A stretch of DNA of 64,000 nucleotides from Azolla caroliniana (Eukaryota; Polypodiophyta), in the NCBI GenBank assembly GCA_043228905.1, contig JBHGNT010000018.1, positions 4,030,001 to 4,094,000 of the forward strand. The letters run 5' to 3'. Under the pieces are notes generated by a model that was given only the letters and a program-made list of their open reading frames with translations, was not told the DNA's origin and searched no databases. Shown here piece by piece: positions 21,425 to 33,531 of the stretch (positions within the stretch are counted from its first letter, which is position 1; every line of letters begins with the position of its first letter). The position numbers and the translations under genes were made by a program.

Positions 21425-21630
21425 TGTATGTAGCTCAGTTGGTAAGGTTGCCCAATGGAGACAAGGTGAGAGGTCATGGTTTCAACCTCTACATTCCGCA
21501 ATGACATCTAGTGAATTAAGAGATATATATGGTGGAATAGAGAGGTGAGAAAAATTGGGTTTCGAACTCACGAAGCAGTACTAATATTCTAAATGACTTA
21601 CCACTAGGGTAAGCTAATTGTGATAAAAAA
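21425..21630 (+). repeat. tRNA-derived SINE, copy B, with opposing tRNA-like modules
   Basis: The head GTAGCTCAGTTGGTAAGG (21430-21447) is an excellent pol III A-box region, and GGTTTCAACCTC near 21478 is the B-box region. The tail, read on the minus strand, is a second tRNA-like module: CCTAGTGGTAAG ... GAGTTCGAAACCC (21557-21612). Copy A shares both parts. Confidence 0.7.
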
Positions 21631-21739
21631 ATAAGAGGGAGATGGAGAGAGAGATATTGAGCCAAGGGTATTTGGGGAGATAATGATAAAGGCAGGGGTA
21701 TTTCCGGAATTATTATTATTCATGTGGGCAGCAAGCTTA

Positions 21740-21836
21740 GTTGAGCTTAAAACTTGTCGCCGGAAATCGTTTCTTTGGTCTGTCGTGGCGGCGACAGCGA
21801 CGATATTAGAGTAGAAGATTTGCGAAGTAGGAAAAG
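21740..21836 (+). other. Possible 5' UTR exon of the WD40 gene
   Basis: A GC-rich patch (CTTGTCGCCGGAAATCG, GTGGCGGCGACAGCGACG) in AT-rich surroundings ends in GAAAAG followed by a consensus donor GTAAGC at 21837. The WD40 ATG at 24976 stands 9 bases after an acceptor-like TTTGATCAG (24952-24961 region). A first non-coding exon here, with a 3.1-kb intron holding LINE and LTR sequence, would explain both signals. No transcript evidence is available. Confidence 0.35.
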
Positions 21837-22859
21837 GTAAGCTACCTCCTCTCTCTGTTCTGCATTGAAAGAGAGAGATTTTGTACTAGATTCTCTGTTT
21901 TTGCCTTTTCATTTCCTAAACTGGATCTCTGAAGAAGAAGAAGAAGAAGAAGAAAACAAAAGACAGAGGAAAGGAGGAGAAAGCCGACGTGAAGAACGAC
22001 CAGGATCATATATTTTATATTCGTCGGATACCTTAGAAGGCAGATGTCTGGGATCAAATAGTTGTAAGAGAGCGCATGAGATCTTTTACCGGAGAGAGAT
22101 AGATATATATGAAGCTCTACTAGAGATCAAATCAACCTATGAGACAGATCATGATTGCAAATATGGGTGAATTATTGTCATGCACACAACAAAAAAATAA
22201 AAGCTCCATGTTTATTAAAGATCATGATAATGAACTTAATGCATGCTATTGAGTGATTTTGGAGATGTTTTACAACCATAAAATGCATAACTTTTACCTA
22301 TGAGTTGAGTAAGTAGAGGAGACATTGTATCAGAGGTTGGTTGGTGTGTGGAGCTAGGCTATGATGAAGTTCAGCAAGTGTATTCAGGTGTCCTCATCTG
22401 AATTGGACATGGAGATGAATGATTTTCACGATCAAGTGATGGTACCGCACATGTGCCTTGTGTCTTGGTACTCATGGTGTTCTATTGTCACAAATGTTCC
22501 TCTTTACACTCTACGGTGACTCCTTGACACTTTGTCAGTAGAGATGTGGGCCTACGAAAAAAGTCAGTAATGCATGATTGCCATAACATCCTGTGCACTG
22601 ACATGAAGGTTGTTTCCCTATGCGTTTGAAGGTTGAGCAAGATTTAGCCAAAGTGTTGCGGGCCAGCATTTTCTATCATTAGTCAAATAGAGGTGAAGTC
22701 AGCATAGAGGGTGGCATGATTCTCTTTGATGTGGTTGTACGTAAGTTGGCCATCAACACAACATATTCCTCGCTCTCAATCCCTCCTTCACACAGTTTTC
22801 AAAATCAGATTACTGACAAGTATCCGATGGATATAGGAGCTCTCTAATAAAAGGTACTC

Positions 22860-24640
22860 AAGACAGACACGTAAGTCTTCAACTCAATTGGGAAAATGGT
22901 GACGATCATTGTTGATATGCTAAAATGCAAGAATGGCTTGAACACACTACCTCCATTTCTATATAGCTTAATTTTCTATACTGATATCATTAAATTGGAC
23001 AATGAAAGAACATGAGTCAGCCCCATTACGTCTCTTGGTAGGAAGCTAGTGCACTATGATCCACTGTTTTACACGTTGTATGATGGATTTATTATGAGGC
23101 CTTCTCATATGAATACTCATCTATCTCATGTGCTCTGTAATGTGGTGGTAGGTCAGCTCAAGTTCTCTTCACATCAATCAGAAATTGAGATGGGCAGATA
23201 TATCTGCAAACCTATGGAAGAACTGATCTGCTAACTATGTCATTGGGATTTGGAATTAGAATAACATTATGCATGCGATTGTGGTGTTTTTTTATGAAAT
23301 AAGATGGAGATACCACAACCTCTTCAAACAAGTCTTTGGCCTGCAAAGCAAGATCATGGAATTTGAAAACTAACGGTGTTTGGGGTTAGGAAAATGTCAC
23401 TCTTGTGGGAGAAGCCGATTGTTCGGGCTGAGAGCTGACAGTTGAAGACAAGGAGAAGCCGACTGTTCGGGCTGAGTGACGACAGTCAAAGACATGGAGT
23501 ATCCGACTGGTCGAGTTGGGAGCCGACAGTTGAAGACATGGAGAGTCGACAACATTGTATAAGTGATCCAAGTCGTAGACACGACCGACTAGACGGGCCG
23601 ACCGGATGGTCGACGACAAGGCCGACTGGACAGTTGACACTGGAGTTGGCTAGTCGATCAGTTGGCTGATTAACGGATAAAGTTATTACTATAATAATAG
23701 GAATAATAGTAGTAGTCTACATTTGTAAATAGCCCATACAATGTATAATATATAAATACACTTAGGGCAAACATTATGGAAGAGAAGAAGTTAGGGTGTA
23801 ATTGTGTAGTGTGTTAGCAAGAGTGAGTACACAGAGAAGAGAGAGCGTGAGTGAGCGGTGTGATAAACAGACTAGACACCAAGAGCCCTGTGTGGCTGAT
23901 ACACTCTGATCAGGGAGTGTTGTATTTTGCTTTGACTTGCGCACCTTTGTTTTTGATATAGTGAAATCTCTGTTGCCCGTGGTTTTTTCCTGTTTAGGGT
24001 TTTCCACGTAAAACTTGTGTGCATTGTGTATTTGTCTATTTTGCTGTTTTCACGTTCTGTCTGTGCATTTCAGCATATCTTCCTCATTGATTTACGATCC
24101 CATCTCAATACTTGGGACAATGCTTGCTAGGACTCAAGAGACATAGAGAGAAGTTGAATGACAACAATACAACCATGAAAACTCATCAACAGAGACTAAT
24201 CAAGACTTTCTTTAGCCATATCACTCATGCTACGAATCAATCAAGGACTCCACAAATGAGGTCTTGATCAAAACACTTGAAAGGGGTTACAATAGATCGG
24301 GCAATAGCAATGTGCTATGCATGTAGGCCATGATCATTCGGACTATGGGCTTGTCACTCTTGTCACCGACAATTCAGAACCATTATTACCTGTCCGCAAA
24401 GGTGCTTCCCTTGCTTTGGATCTCCATCTTGGAGAGGTTCACGTTGGAGATATTTTGAAGAACAAAAGTTTTAGTCTATCTAAGATTAGAATCTTAAACT
24501 CTTAGCTATACTTCTTTTGGTTTAGTATCCTATATTTAGTTATAGTTTATTTTGATTTTTTGCTCTCAAAGACGAGACAGAATTTCAAGATGTAATCTCT
24601 TGTTCAGTCTTATTGCCTCTTAAAAGATGTCGTTCTTCTG
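22860..24640 (+). mobile_element. LINE relic (plus strand), interrupted by an LTR
   Basis: The left part (about 22860-23384) aligns with the C-terminal coding part of the LINE at 26040-27250. It contains the degenerate RPSHMNTHLSHVL and CHWDLELE segments, with several stops. Coding similarity resumes after the LTR at about 24111 (LLGLKRHREKL, then KTFFSHIT), followed by the LINE 3' region with TCTCAAAGACGAGACA and GCCTCTTAAAAGA near 24570-24630. It is a 5'-truncated, dead copy. Confidence 0.7.
23385..24110 (+). mobile_element. Copia-type LTR inserted in the LINE relic
   Basis: It splits the LINE coding homology between 23384 and 24111. It starts (G)GTTAGGAAAATG, a mutated TGTTAGGAAACAG. It carries TATATAAATACACTTAGGGC at 23749-23768, CCGTGGTTTTTTCC and AGGGTTTTCCACG, like the other copia LTRs here. 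Its U3 part has GCCGACTGTTCGGGCTGAG-type repeats (23410-23560) instead of CCGG palindromes. Probably a solo LTR. Exact ends and target duplication are uncertain. Confidence 0.65.
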
Positions 24641-24975
24641 GCGTTTTTTCATAATGGGTATTATATTAGTAGATATAATAGACTGAATGATATTCTAGGT
24701 CACGTGACCATTTAGTGAAACCCCAACTTACAACGATTGCTGAAAATATGTGATGGATCACAAGGGTACATGCATGAGAAAGTACCTCTTCCTGCCTTTT
24801 CTCTCCACTACTGATAAGGAATTGCTCATGCCCCTAAACACTAAACCCCCCTAAATCCTTTACCCAAACCTCTAATACTTTGTTAAAATATGAGAACTAG
24901 AAGCAGATGCTTACTTACATTACTTGGATTCATTGCTAATCTTTTCAATTTATTTGATCAGGCTTAGGAACTGAT

Positions 24976-27900
24976 ATGGCGGTGGAAAAGGCTTCTCATC
25001 CTCTCCCCCCTCCAGACCCCGTTGGTATCTTGCGTGGACACAAAGCTTCTATCACAACGACTGCATTTCATGGATCCTCCTTACTCCTCTCAGGGTAACA
25101 TCTGATACTTTTACCTTTGTTTTCCATGGAATGTGCTTCTTTTCCAGCAGTTGTGATGTGTCTGCACAGGACATCATTTTTATCTTTATAGTTTCCTAGG
25201 TTTGATTAGATGTCTACAGCTGCTTCTTACAATGGGCATTTTTGAGCTAATTGTTACCTTTGTTTAATTTTTGGATCTGGCCATTGATTTATGCTATATA
25301 TACTTATAGTAAACCATGATGTCAGAGGTCTAATTAAATATAAAAAATGATATTTGATATTTTGAGTTTCAGTGGGCAGATTAAAAATGTTAAGGGAACA
25401 AGAGGAGGATTTCATGTATTTAATATAGCCAACTTGTAACTTGTCATGGCAATGTTATCTGTACTTGAATGGAAGCCATGAGCAAAATTCTTAATAATAT
25501 ATTAGAGATGCATGTGTAAATTTGTCTGGGAATGTTCAAATTATAAATTGTATTTGATATTTTTAATTTCACTGGGCATATTAGAAATTGCAAGAGAACA
25601 AAGGATGACTTCATTGATTTTATATATCCAAGTTTTTCTGTAACTTGTTATTGCAATGTTCTTTGTTCTTGAAAGGAAGTTGTGATGCCAAATGATTAAT
25701 AATATAATAGGCGATTCAAGTCCGAATTTGTCTGAGATTGTTTGAATTTGAAATGACAAAACAAGAGCATTATACCTGCATAAAATAACAAATATAGGGT
25801 ATAGTTTGTTGTTTCCATGTTTTAAGAATTTTTGTGGAAAAGAAAGAGCCATAGTCCTTGCTATACCCATTATTTGTATAAGTGATGAATATTTTTGTAA
25901 TACAGGATTTAAATTTTTCTGGGAATGCAATAAATGAAAGAAGAGGACTTGATGCTTATGATAATTCCTATATGTGCTATTTAATAATTCACAGTCAAAA
26001 TGACAAAATGTGCTATTTAATAATATGTGCTATTTGTTAGTTTTTGTGGAGAAAGAAAGAAAGATATCTTAACGTCTTTTAAGAGGCCAAAATGGCCTAT
26101 AAGACCAAATAAGATATTACATCTTGAGTGTTGTCTCGTCTTTGAGAACAAATCAAAATAAAATAAATATTACACAGTAAATATAAAAGTAAATAAGATG
26201 AAAAGAGAAGAAACGAGGGAATCTGGTTTTTGGCACATGTGAGATTCTCAAGTTAGGTATATTGTAGCTTTTGTCTTCGAAAGATCTCTAGCATAGGTCG
26301 ATCCAGAATGGAAATGTCTCCGAAGTGAGGGAAGCACCTACGATGGCGGGAGATAATGGCTTTTATCTGTCGATGACAAGGGTGATGGGGCTAAAGAAAG
26401 TTGTGATTGTTCTTTGTGGATGAGCTTGTGTGGCTGTATTCTTCAACAACTTTTCCCGATGTCTCTTGAGCTCTAGCAAGAAAAGTCCTAGGCATTGTTG
26501 GTCCTCATATTCCATTACCTTGCGTAGTGGGCCGAAGCCTTGTTTAAAGAGGCAATGGTATCTCCCTCTGATTTCATAAAAGACACTACAATGACAAACA
26601 TAGTGTTCCTCCAATTCCACTCCTTGATGACACAATTGGCAAATTCTCTCTTCTAGAGGTAGTTGTGTATATCTGCCTACCTCAATCTGTAGCTGATGTG
26701 ATGAAGTTCTTAGCTGCCCTTTCACACTACGCAACGCATAGGATAGATGTATGTCCATATAGGTGGCCTGATGACAAATCCATCCTCCGATGTATGTAAG
26801 AAGTGCGTCTTATAGTGGGCCATCTTTGTACCAAGTGTTTTGGGGCTGATCCATGTTATCTTGTTTTCCAAGTTAATAATATCAGTTCGGATCACTCTAT
26901 TCATTTCCACTTTGGTCATATTTAGGTGGGGACAGTCCAAGCTATATTGGAACGGCGGTAGTGCATTTATACTCATGCCATGCGACTCGAACCATTGCTG
27001 CATTTCAGCATACCAACAATGTGTGTCTCCATTTTCAGCAAGTTGTCTTGATGACATAAGTACCAAACTTGGGTACCTTCGTTTAGGGAGCTCCCACAGA
27101 CATTGGATAAATGTCACTGATCGGAACAATGCCTCGGTTATTATAGGTGCTGCTCCCATCTCTGCCCGGATTATATCGTGGGGCACCGATGAGAAATGAC
27201 AAAATGGAATGGCAATATGTACCCCCCCGATGGTTGTTCCCTCCATAGGTGGAGGTTGGTTTCAATTAGGACATAATGGGGGATATCTTACCTGCCACTA
27301 AATTGTATCATTATAGGCTTGTATTTGCTTATTGCATTGGTAATGGAAACTATGGTGTAGTTTAAAAAAAATTAAAAATTCACAGTCAAAATGTTTTGTT
27401 TTAGATGAATTAAACTTGGTGAGTTGCATCAAGATGTTATGAAGAGTATGTGCTAACATTACAGAAGAAAATGTATAATGTGATCAATGGACATCTTTTT
27501 TGGGTGTGATTATTCTGCTTCAAAATAACATGCAATCAATTAATATAACGTTAGAGTCTCAACTTGTTGATTCTTCTTCATAATGATATCTATGCTTTTA
27601 ATGATCTTGGTTTAGGGATTTAGACGGAGAACTCAAAATATGGGATATGGTTAAGCGTCGACCATTGACTTCTGCCAGGTATGTGTTTGCTCGTGGTGAC
27701 ATTGTTCCTGCAGTGCTCATAGGAAATTATTATTATTACGAAAGACCTAATTATATTGGAAGTAAAGCTGATGCATTGTCTGTATACACTTAAAAATCTG
27801 GGGTAATTGTTAAAGAAGACATTACTATTTTGGAAGTACAGTTGTTGATAAACCCATTAGTTTGGTATATAATTGAATAGTAGGAGTTTACATTATCCAA

Positions 27901-30900
27901 AAGGAAGGATCAGAAATTTATGTGGTTACACATGTAATACTTGTACATTAGAATGGTATTTATTGGATTCTTGCTGCTATATTAACAACAAAAAAATGAT
28001 TAGGATTTCTCCTGCTCTAAATTCTCTTATTGATGATTTGTCGGTTATTCACCCAGGGTGCATAATCCAGCTGCTGGTGTGATTGGTATTGCATCTCATG
28101 AGAGTTTGGGAAGCAAAATCTTGAGGTAAGTTTTGGTCTTTTCTTCATTGTAATATGTGCATATTTATAATGTGCTTGGTGTTAAAGTTTTTTCTCATGT
28201 AGCCAGGGCCGTGATGGCACTGTGAAAGTTTGGCAACTAACTGACGTATCCTTGTCAAGGTATAAGGACTTGCCAAACATAGTGGTTATTGCCAGATAAA
28301 AAAATCTTTATTGTTTGTGCATAAACGGGTCTTTCCGTATTTGTTATTCCAAATTATAGTTTCATTTTGGTCTTATTCTTTCTAACTTTTATGTTGTTTT
28401 GAAAATTCATTGTTTATCATTTAAAAAAATGACAGAGGCATTTGTTATGAGTACAGGCAGCCTTTGATCACAATTCAGACAGATTCATATCATTTTTGTA
28501 AACTTTCAATTTCAAGACCATCATCTTATGAAGTAGAGAGTGAAAGGTCAGGTGCATCACGGTGCAATGGCTCAGACTGTGAGTACAAGGGAATCATGTG
28601 TAGTCCTTAATTTGGTAATTTTAATCATATATTGCAAGGATAAAGAATCCTTAAAATTCTTTATTCTATTTTGTAATGCTATAGTCTAATTAGTTTTGAT
28701 TTTTGTAATGCTATAATCTATTAATATCCTTAGTTTTGTAATCCTATAGTCTTATTCTAAGGGCGTTCTATTTATTTTTTCTTGCAGCTACTGAAGGCCT
28801 TCCATGTTCTGATAGAGGGAAGCCTTTTTTGGCTCTAGCGGGCAGAAATCCCTCCATGGTATAATCTCTTCCTGAAGATATTAAAATGTCATCATCATCA
28901 TTTTATACATTTCTTTGTGCAATATTGTATCAATTTAAAACATTTGAATTGAAGGTGGAAGTGTGGGATGTAGCAGCTGGCAAGCTAGCGATTCAATTTG
29001 GCCAGGAGGCATCTCAAGATTTACAAAGTCCAGTGAAGTCTTCTGGTATGTATGCATGTATGTGTTGAACACTTAATCTATTGGTTCCAGATTTACTTGT
29101 AAACTTAATTGGCACAAAATGTTTCAATTATCAAGATCGCTATATTATGTATCTCAATTGAGTCTCAGAATTGTTTTTTATACTCTCCAGTTCCCTGACA
29201 TTTGTTTTGCATGAGCAATAACTATTTGTTGCGTGATCCATTTATGCAGGAATGTGTATGACACTTCAGGCATTTACATTGCCAAATGCCAATGGATTTT
29301 TGAACGTTATTGCTGGGTAAGTAAATGTCCGTATTGGTTAGTCATCTGAACAAGAAACTCGACACTGTTTTAGTTCTGCTACAACATGAAGGTATGAAGA
29401 TGGAAGCATAGCAATGTGGGATGTGCGTAGCACAAAAATACCTTTGTTAACGACGAGATTTCATCAGGAACCAGGTTCAATCTACACTTTTTCAGATTGT
29501 ATTGTCTAAATCTACATTTTTTGAATATTGTGTCAGTAGGTAGGAAATAAGTTTAATTCACATAGCATTTGATTTTTACAAGTTTATGTACAACAGTGTT
29601 GAGCATATCACTAGATGGCCCTTGTCATGGTGGAGTTTCCGGAGCTGCTGATAATAAAACAGTCTTCTTTAGTGTGGATTATCAACAGGTAATGAATGCC
29701 TCTTGTAATTCTGATATATTATTTCCCATTGTGGTAGTGTAGGGTTTAGGGTAACAGATTGGAACTGCATAAAAGTGTATTGCACTTGAGAAAAGATGGA
29801 AATTAGTTAGGTGGATTGTGAAGAATTGATTAATAGGAGAACCTTAGGGATTCTTCAAGATGGAAATTAGTTAGGTGGATTGTGAAGAATTGATTAATAG
29901 GAGAGCCTTAGGGATTCTTCAATTGGATCTGTTTCACCAAAATTTTCCTTAACACTATCTACATTCCAATTAACTGAAAATAATTTTAGTTTTTTGGATG
30001 CCTTAATGAATGGAATAAATTAAAATTTCATTATATTTTCTTCTTGTGAAAGGTGCTTGTAGAGCTATTTGCATCTTTTGGAATGAAAGCATTCTAAAAG
30101 TAGTAATATTTATAGATCTATCTATGTGTCTATTGTTCTATGTATAGATAAGATATATCGCTTAGTTAGAAATTCCACAAATGAACTAATAGACTGGCTA
30201 GTGGGATGCATGAAAAACATTGTTTGTAGTGGTCCTTAATAATTGAGAAAACAATGCAATTTGCATCACAAGTTGTGATATGCACTGATTGTTAAAACAC
30301 ATATTTTGGACAGAACACATGCTGTATACAAAAAGAAATAGTGCACGAACATCCTGGCATTCAAGATGTGTGTATTAGGAGAGATGATAAAATCGTTGCA
30401 ACAGCTGGTTGGGATCGCAGGTTGGTACTTAATGAAATGCGTATTATATGGTTTATGTTCAACTCTACAGAGAATTTTAATATTTTCTCAGTAATCTTCT
30501 TATTCTAACATTCTCTATTAGAGTGCGGATATATGACTACAGAAGGCGTCGACCTGTGGCAATACTAAGATATCATGCAGATTTGGTAATCCTTCTCTTT
30601 AAAAGATCAAGAATTAAATGTTTAAAATTGTTTTTACATCAGTGGAACTTGTTTTGTTTTATTTTAATTTTTAAGCTGAAAATATCTTTGTGAGTATAAA
30701 TGATTTATTTCCTTTTTTAAACGTTTTTATAGCTAATACTTTTGTGTGGCACATTATATTTGTTACTGGTACTTCCATGTGAGGTGAAAAGCCACAAAAC
30801 TCAACAAATACACCAAAAATGAGATCAAAATGATTGTTGTTATTTGCAGGTAAATTCTGTTAGTTTTTCAAATGATTGTAGACTTTTAGCTTCTGCTTCA

Positions 30901-30963
30901 AAGGATGGGACCATTGCCTTATGGTCTCTTTATCCACCAAAGGACGTGAAAGTTCTGACCTAA
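24976..30963 (+). CDS. TAN: WD40-repeat protein of the TANMEI/DSE1 (GNB1L) family
   Basis: I modelled 13 exons: 24976-25094, 27616-27678, 28057-28125, 28203-28259, 28457-28578 (or from 28436), 28788-28858, 28955-29045, 29250-29316, 29392-29474, 29597-29688, 30314-30420, 30522-30585, 30850-30963. All introns are GT-AG and phases match, giving 372 aa (379 with the longer exon 5). The protein starts with VGILRGHKASITTTAF and has repeats ending in LKIWD, VKVWQL, VEVWDV, IAMWDV, VRIYDYRRRRP and IALWSLYPP. That pattern matches plant TAN/DSE1 (Arabidopsis about 386 aa) and animal GNB1L. Known roles in Arabidopsis are embryo development and limiting plasmodesmatal transport; GNB1L relatives help stabilise PIKK-family kinases. 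The ATG is preceded by an acceptor-like site, so a 5' UTR intron is likely. Family call is good; the orthologue symbol is inferred. Confidence 0.85.
25348..25750. repeat. Diverged tandem duplication of about 200 bp in WD40 intron 1
   Basis: The block from TGATATTTGATATTTTGAG to AATTTGTCTGGGAATG is repeated from about 25549 (TGTATTTGATATTTTTAAT ... AATTTGTCTGAGATTG). The copies are clearly diverged. The 129-codon minus-strand ORF here is not a gene. Confidence 0.7.
26040..27250 (-). mobile_element. 5'-truncated LINE in intron 1 of the WD40 gene
   Basis: Two overlapping minus-strand ORFs in different frames (26722-27246 and 26363-26758) make one frameshifted LINE C-terminus. Signs are CQLCHQGVELEEHYVCHC (a C-X2-C ... 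H-X3-C zinc region as at the end of plant LINE reverse transcriptases), IRGRYHCLF and LLELKRHREKLL. The 3' region carries TCTCAAAGACGAGACA and TTTTGGCCTCTTAAAAGAC. It lies opposite in orientation to the host gene and to the LINE relic at 22860-24640. Confidence 0.7.
29793..29920. repeat. 64-bp tandem duplication in WD40 intron 10
   Basis: AAGATGGAAATTAGTTAGG ... GGGATTCTTC occurs twice in direct succession with a period of 64 bases and one mismatch (GAGAACC/GAGAGCC). Confidence 0.9.
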
Positions 30964-33200
30964 ATGGCATATCACATTATCAAAAGTGTGGAAACAGATT
31001 CTTACATCTAATGAAAAATATACTGAACAATGTACACACGACATGCAGTTCTTAACTTAATTTTATGTATTATACATGACATAACCCTTGGATATTATTC
31101 CTAGAAAACCCCGCCACTCTTATATGTACATGCATATCTATATGTTGTGTAGCAATACATGATGTTTCAATTGATTATCAAATATATACTTGTGACTCTT
31201 TCAACATTGAATTCTATAAAGCAAATAGTACAAAGGGGTTTGAATTTTCTTGAAAGGAGTTTCTATGGTGTCCATGTTGTGTATGTTTTGATTATGGAAT
31301 GGAAAGCCAATCAACTTTGCATGGTGGGATAGTGTGGAAGGTAATGGGCAAATTATATTTTGTATGTTACAAATTCTGTGTAAGTAGCAGGAAAGTATGT
31401 ATGCTCTAGTGTACCCATTTTAGTAGGGTTTTATGGCCACAATTGAATGGTACTAAATTTGGATACTAAATTATAAGCATGATATAAAGCAATGCTAAAT
31501 CATGTGCGCAAACAAATTTTGTATGGGTGCCACACAATAAGCGAAGAAAGCTCTACTTAGTGTAATAGTACCATAGTATGAACCATATGTACATTCGCAT
31601 TCTCGAATGTTTCAATCATTCGAGTATGGTAAACACCCTCGACGTATGGTAAATACCATACTTTTGTATTCATTATTTCTTATAAGGTAATTTTTTTAAA
31701 GGTAACAGTGTAAAAGAAAACATAAAAATGTTTTGATAACATACGCATTCGTATGAAAAAGAATGTTTGCCAATGCATTCGAGTATATTACATACTATTG
31801 AGTGTACAATTTATTTTTGCCATGTTATCTTCAATTGTTTTGATGCACACGATGGTAAGCTGCTTTTCAAATTTGTTTCAAAAATTGATGTCTTGGCTAC
31901 ATCCACCTCGAAACACTATATATTAAGGATACATTCTAGTGATGAGTTTATATTTGCACATGGCCTAAATTAAGGACTTGTACATGAGTAATGATGTATG
32001 GGATGCATGCTTTTTTTCTCTAGTTGATTCATATCATTAGGTTAAATGCGCCTTTGGAAGAACTATGGAGCATGCCTAAAAATCTAGGGAATGAAGAACA
32101 TGTTTTTTTTTGGGAACTATGATATTATCTCTTCTTATGCTTCATGTATCCACATTAATATTTTTGAATGGGCACCCCGCCCCCTCTCACCTTTATTATC
32201 ATGATCTTTTTCATAAATATAAGCTAGCGTGATTATCCAAACAACTTGAAAATGTAGCTAGAAAATTTTGTATATATGCTTTCCGTGAGCACCTTTGTAG
32301 ATTGCAAAATGAAAATATTTGATAGTTTGCATGGAAATATATGCTTAAATGGTCACATAAGCATTTCTGTGTTATTTTTCAATGTCTTTGTCACCATTTC
32401 GACCTACCCTTTATAGAAATCTTTTTATGAAAACGAAGCCAAAGCAGTTTTCAAAACATCACTTGTGGAAGAGACTTCCTACTTGATTTACTGCAGTTTT
32501 TGGCCTTGCATCGAACATCCAATGGACTACGGACTAAGAAATGGGCACTGCATGAAAATATGTATTTAGGGAGACCGCCCCATGAAGTACATCTTGTGCC
32601 TACGGGTCAATATAACTATCCAATACACTTGAAATCAGAGTATCCTGATAGGGTTCCCTTGTAGTGGGCCACGAAGCTACAAGCTCTACGGGAGCAGTAT
32701 TCTCTGAAAAGGGAAGGCCCTGACGAATAAAGGTTAGTGACATGCCCACTTGGAGACTTATGATCTCTATGGTCAATGGAAATGGACACTCCATAGATTT
32801 CTTTTTCAAGCTCAATTGTAAAATGTATTCATCACCATATCTATGTTTTTCGTTATGCTATGACCATAACTATTTGGAAACTTACTTTTGAAAGCAATCA
32901 TGTTGGGTTCAAATTGAATTGCCTTACCTCTTCTGGAAGGGAGATATGTGTCGTAACTTTGTTGGAAGGGCCCCCGGGAGCCTTCAGCTCGGAACGCACA
33001 CGTTTTCTCAAAAACTTCTGCTTCCAATGCGCAGAACCAGCCGATGAATCGTTTTGATTTATTGTTGTTTTACAATGTATTTTTTTGAATGCGGAGAGAT
33101 CAAGAGCCAGGTTTTTTCGATGATATATCTAGAACCCTCTAAATTCTATGTCTCAAAATTTTTAAATTTCTGAAAATAATCAATAAAGTATGGAGTCTAT
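30964..33200. other. Intergenic spacer, 3' of WD40 gene to RUS3 upstream region
   Basis: AT-rich, with no supportable gene. ATTCGAGTATGGTA-type repeats at about 31590-31790 suggest a transposon remnant. A GC-richer stretch at 32580-33055 has two short minus-strand ORFs (32600-32815, 32812-33027) without recognisable domains. Confidence 0.5.
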
Positions 33201-33260
33201 ACTATATACATATACTATAGTCTATATTATATAGAATAGACTATAGTATATGTATATAGT
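33201..33260. repeat. Perfect 25-bp inverted repeat (hairpin), AT-rich
   Basis: The arms 33201-33225 and 33236-33260 are exact reverse complements around a 10-base loop ATTATATAGA. Further partial repeats of TAGACTATAGTATA follow to 33305. It lies about 270 bases upstream of the RUS3 start codon. Confidence 0.95.
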
Positions 33261-33458
33261 ATATAGACTATATAGTATAGACTATAGTATAGACTATAGT
33301 ATATGTAATGTAAGTGAATAACGCTCATGACTCATTAAAAGAGAAGGAACAAAAACAAACAGAAGAGAAAGATACTTGGGATACCCTCCAAATTTATGTC
33401 TCCAATTTTTAAATTTCAGTCAATGAAGTGTGAATGCTGCTTATAAGACAGCTACTCA

Positions 33459-33502
33459 ACCCTAACCCTAACCCTAACCCTAACCCTAACCCTAACCCTA
33501 AC
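33459..33502. repeat. Telomere-like tract, seven CCCTAA units
   Basis: Seven perfect units of CCTAAC (TTAGGG on the other strand) end 30 bases before the RUS3 ATG. The unit is six bases, not the seven-base CCCTAAA of most land plants. Single AAACCCTAA telo-boxes are known plant promoter elements, so the tract may act in transcription of RUS3. Confidence 0.95.
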
Positions 33503-33531
33503 TCTCCATTTCGAAGAGACCCGAGACCGCC

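Noticed and set aside
25541-25930. 129-codon minus-strand ORF in WD40 intron 1
   Set aside because: It crosses a diverged tandem duplication in AT-rich intron sequence and has no recognisable domain.
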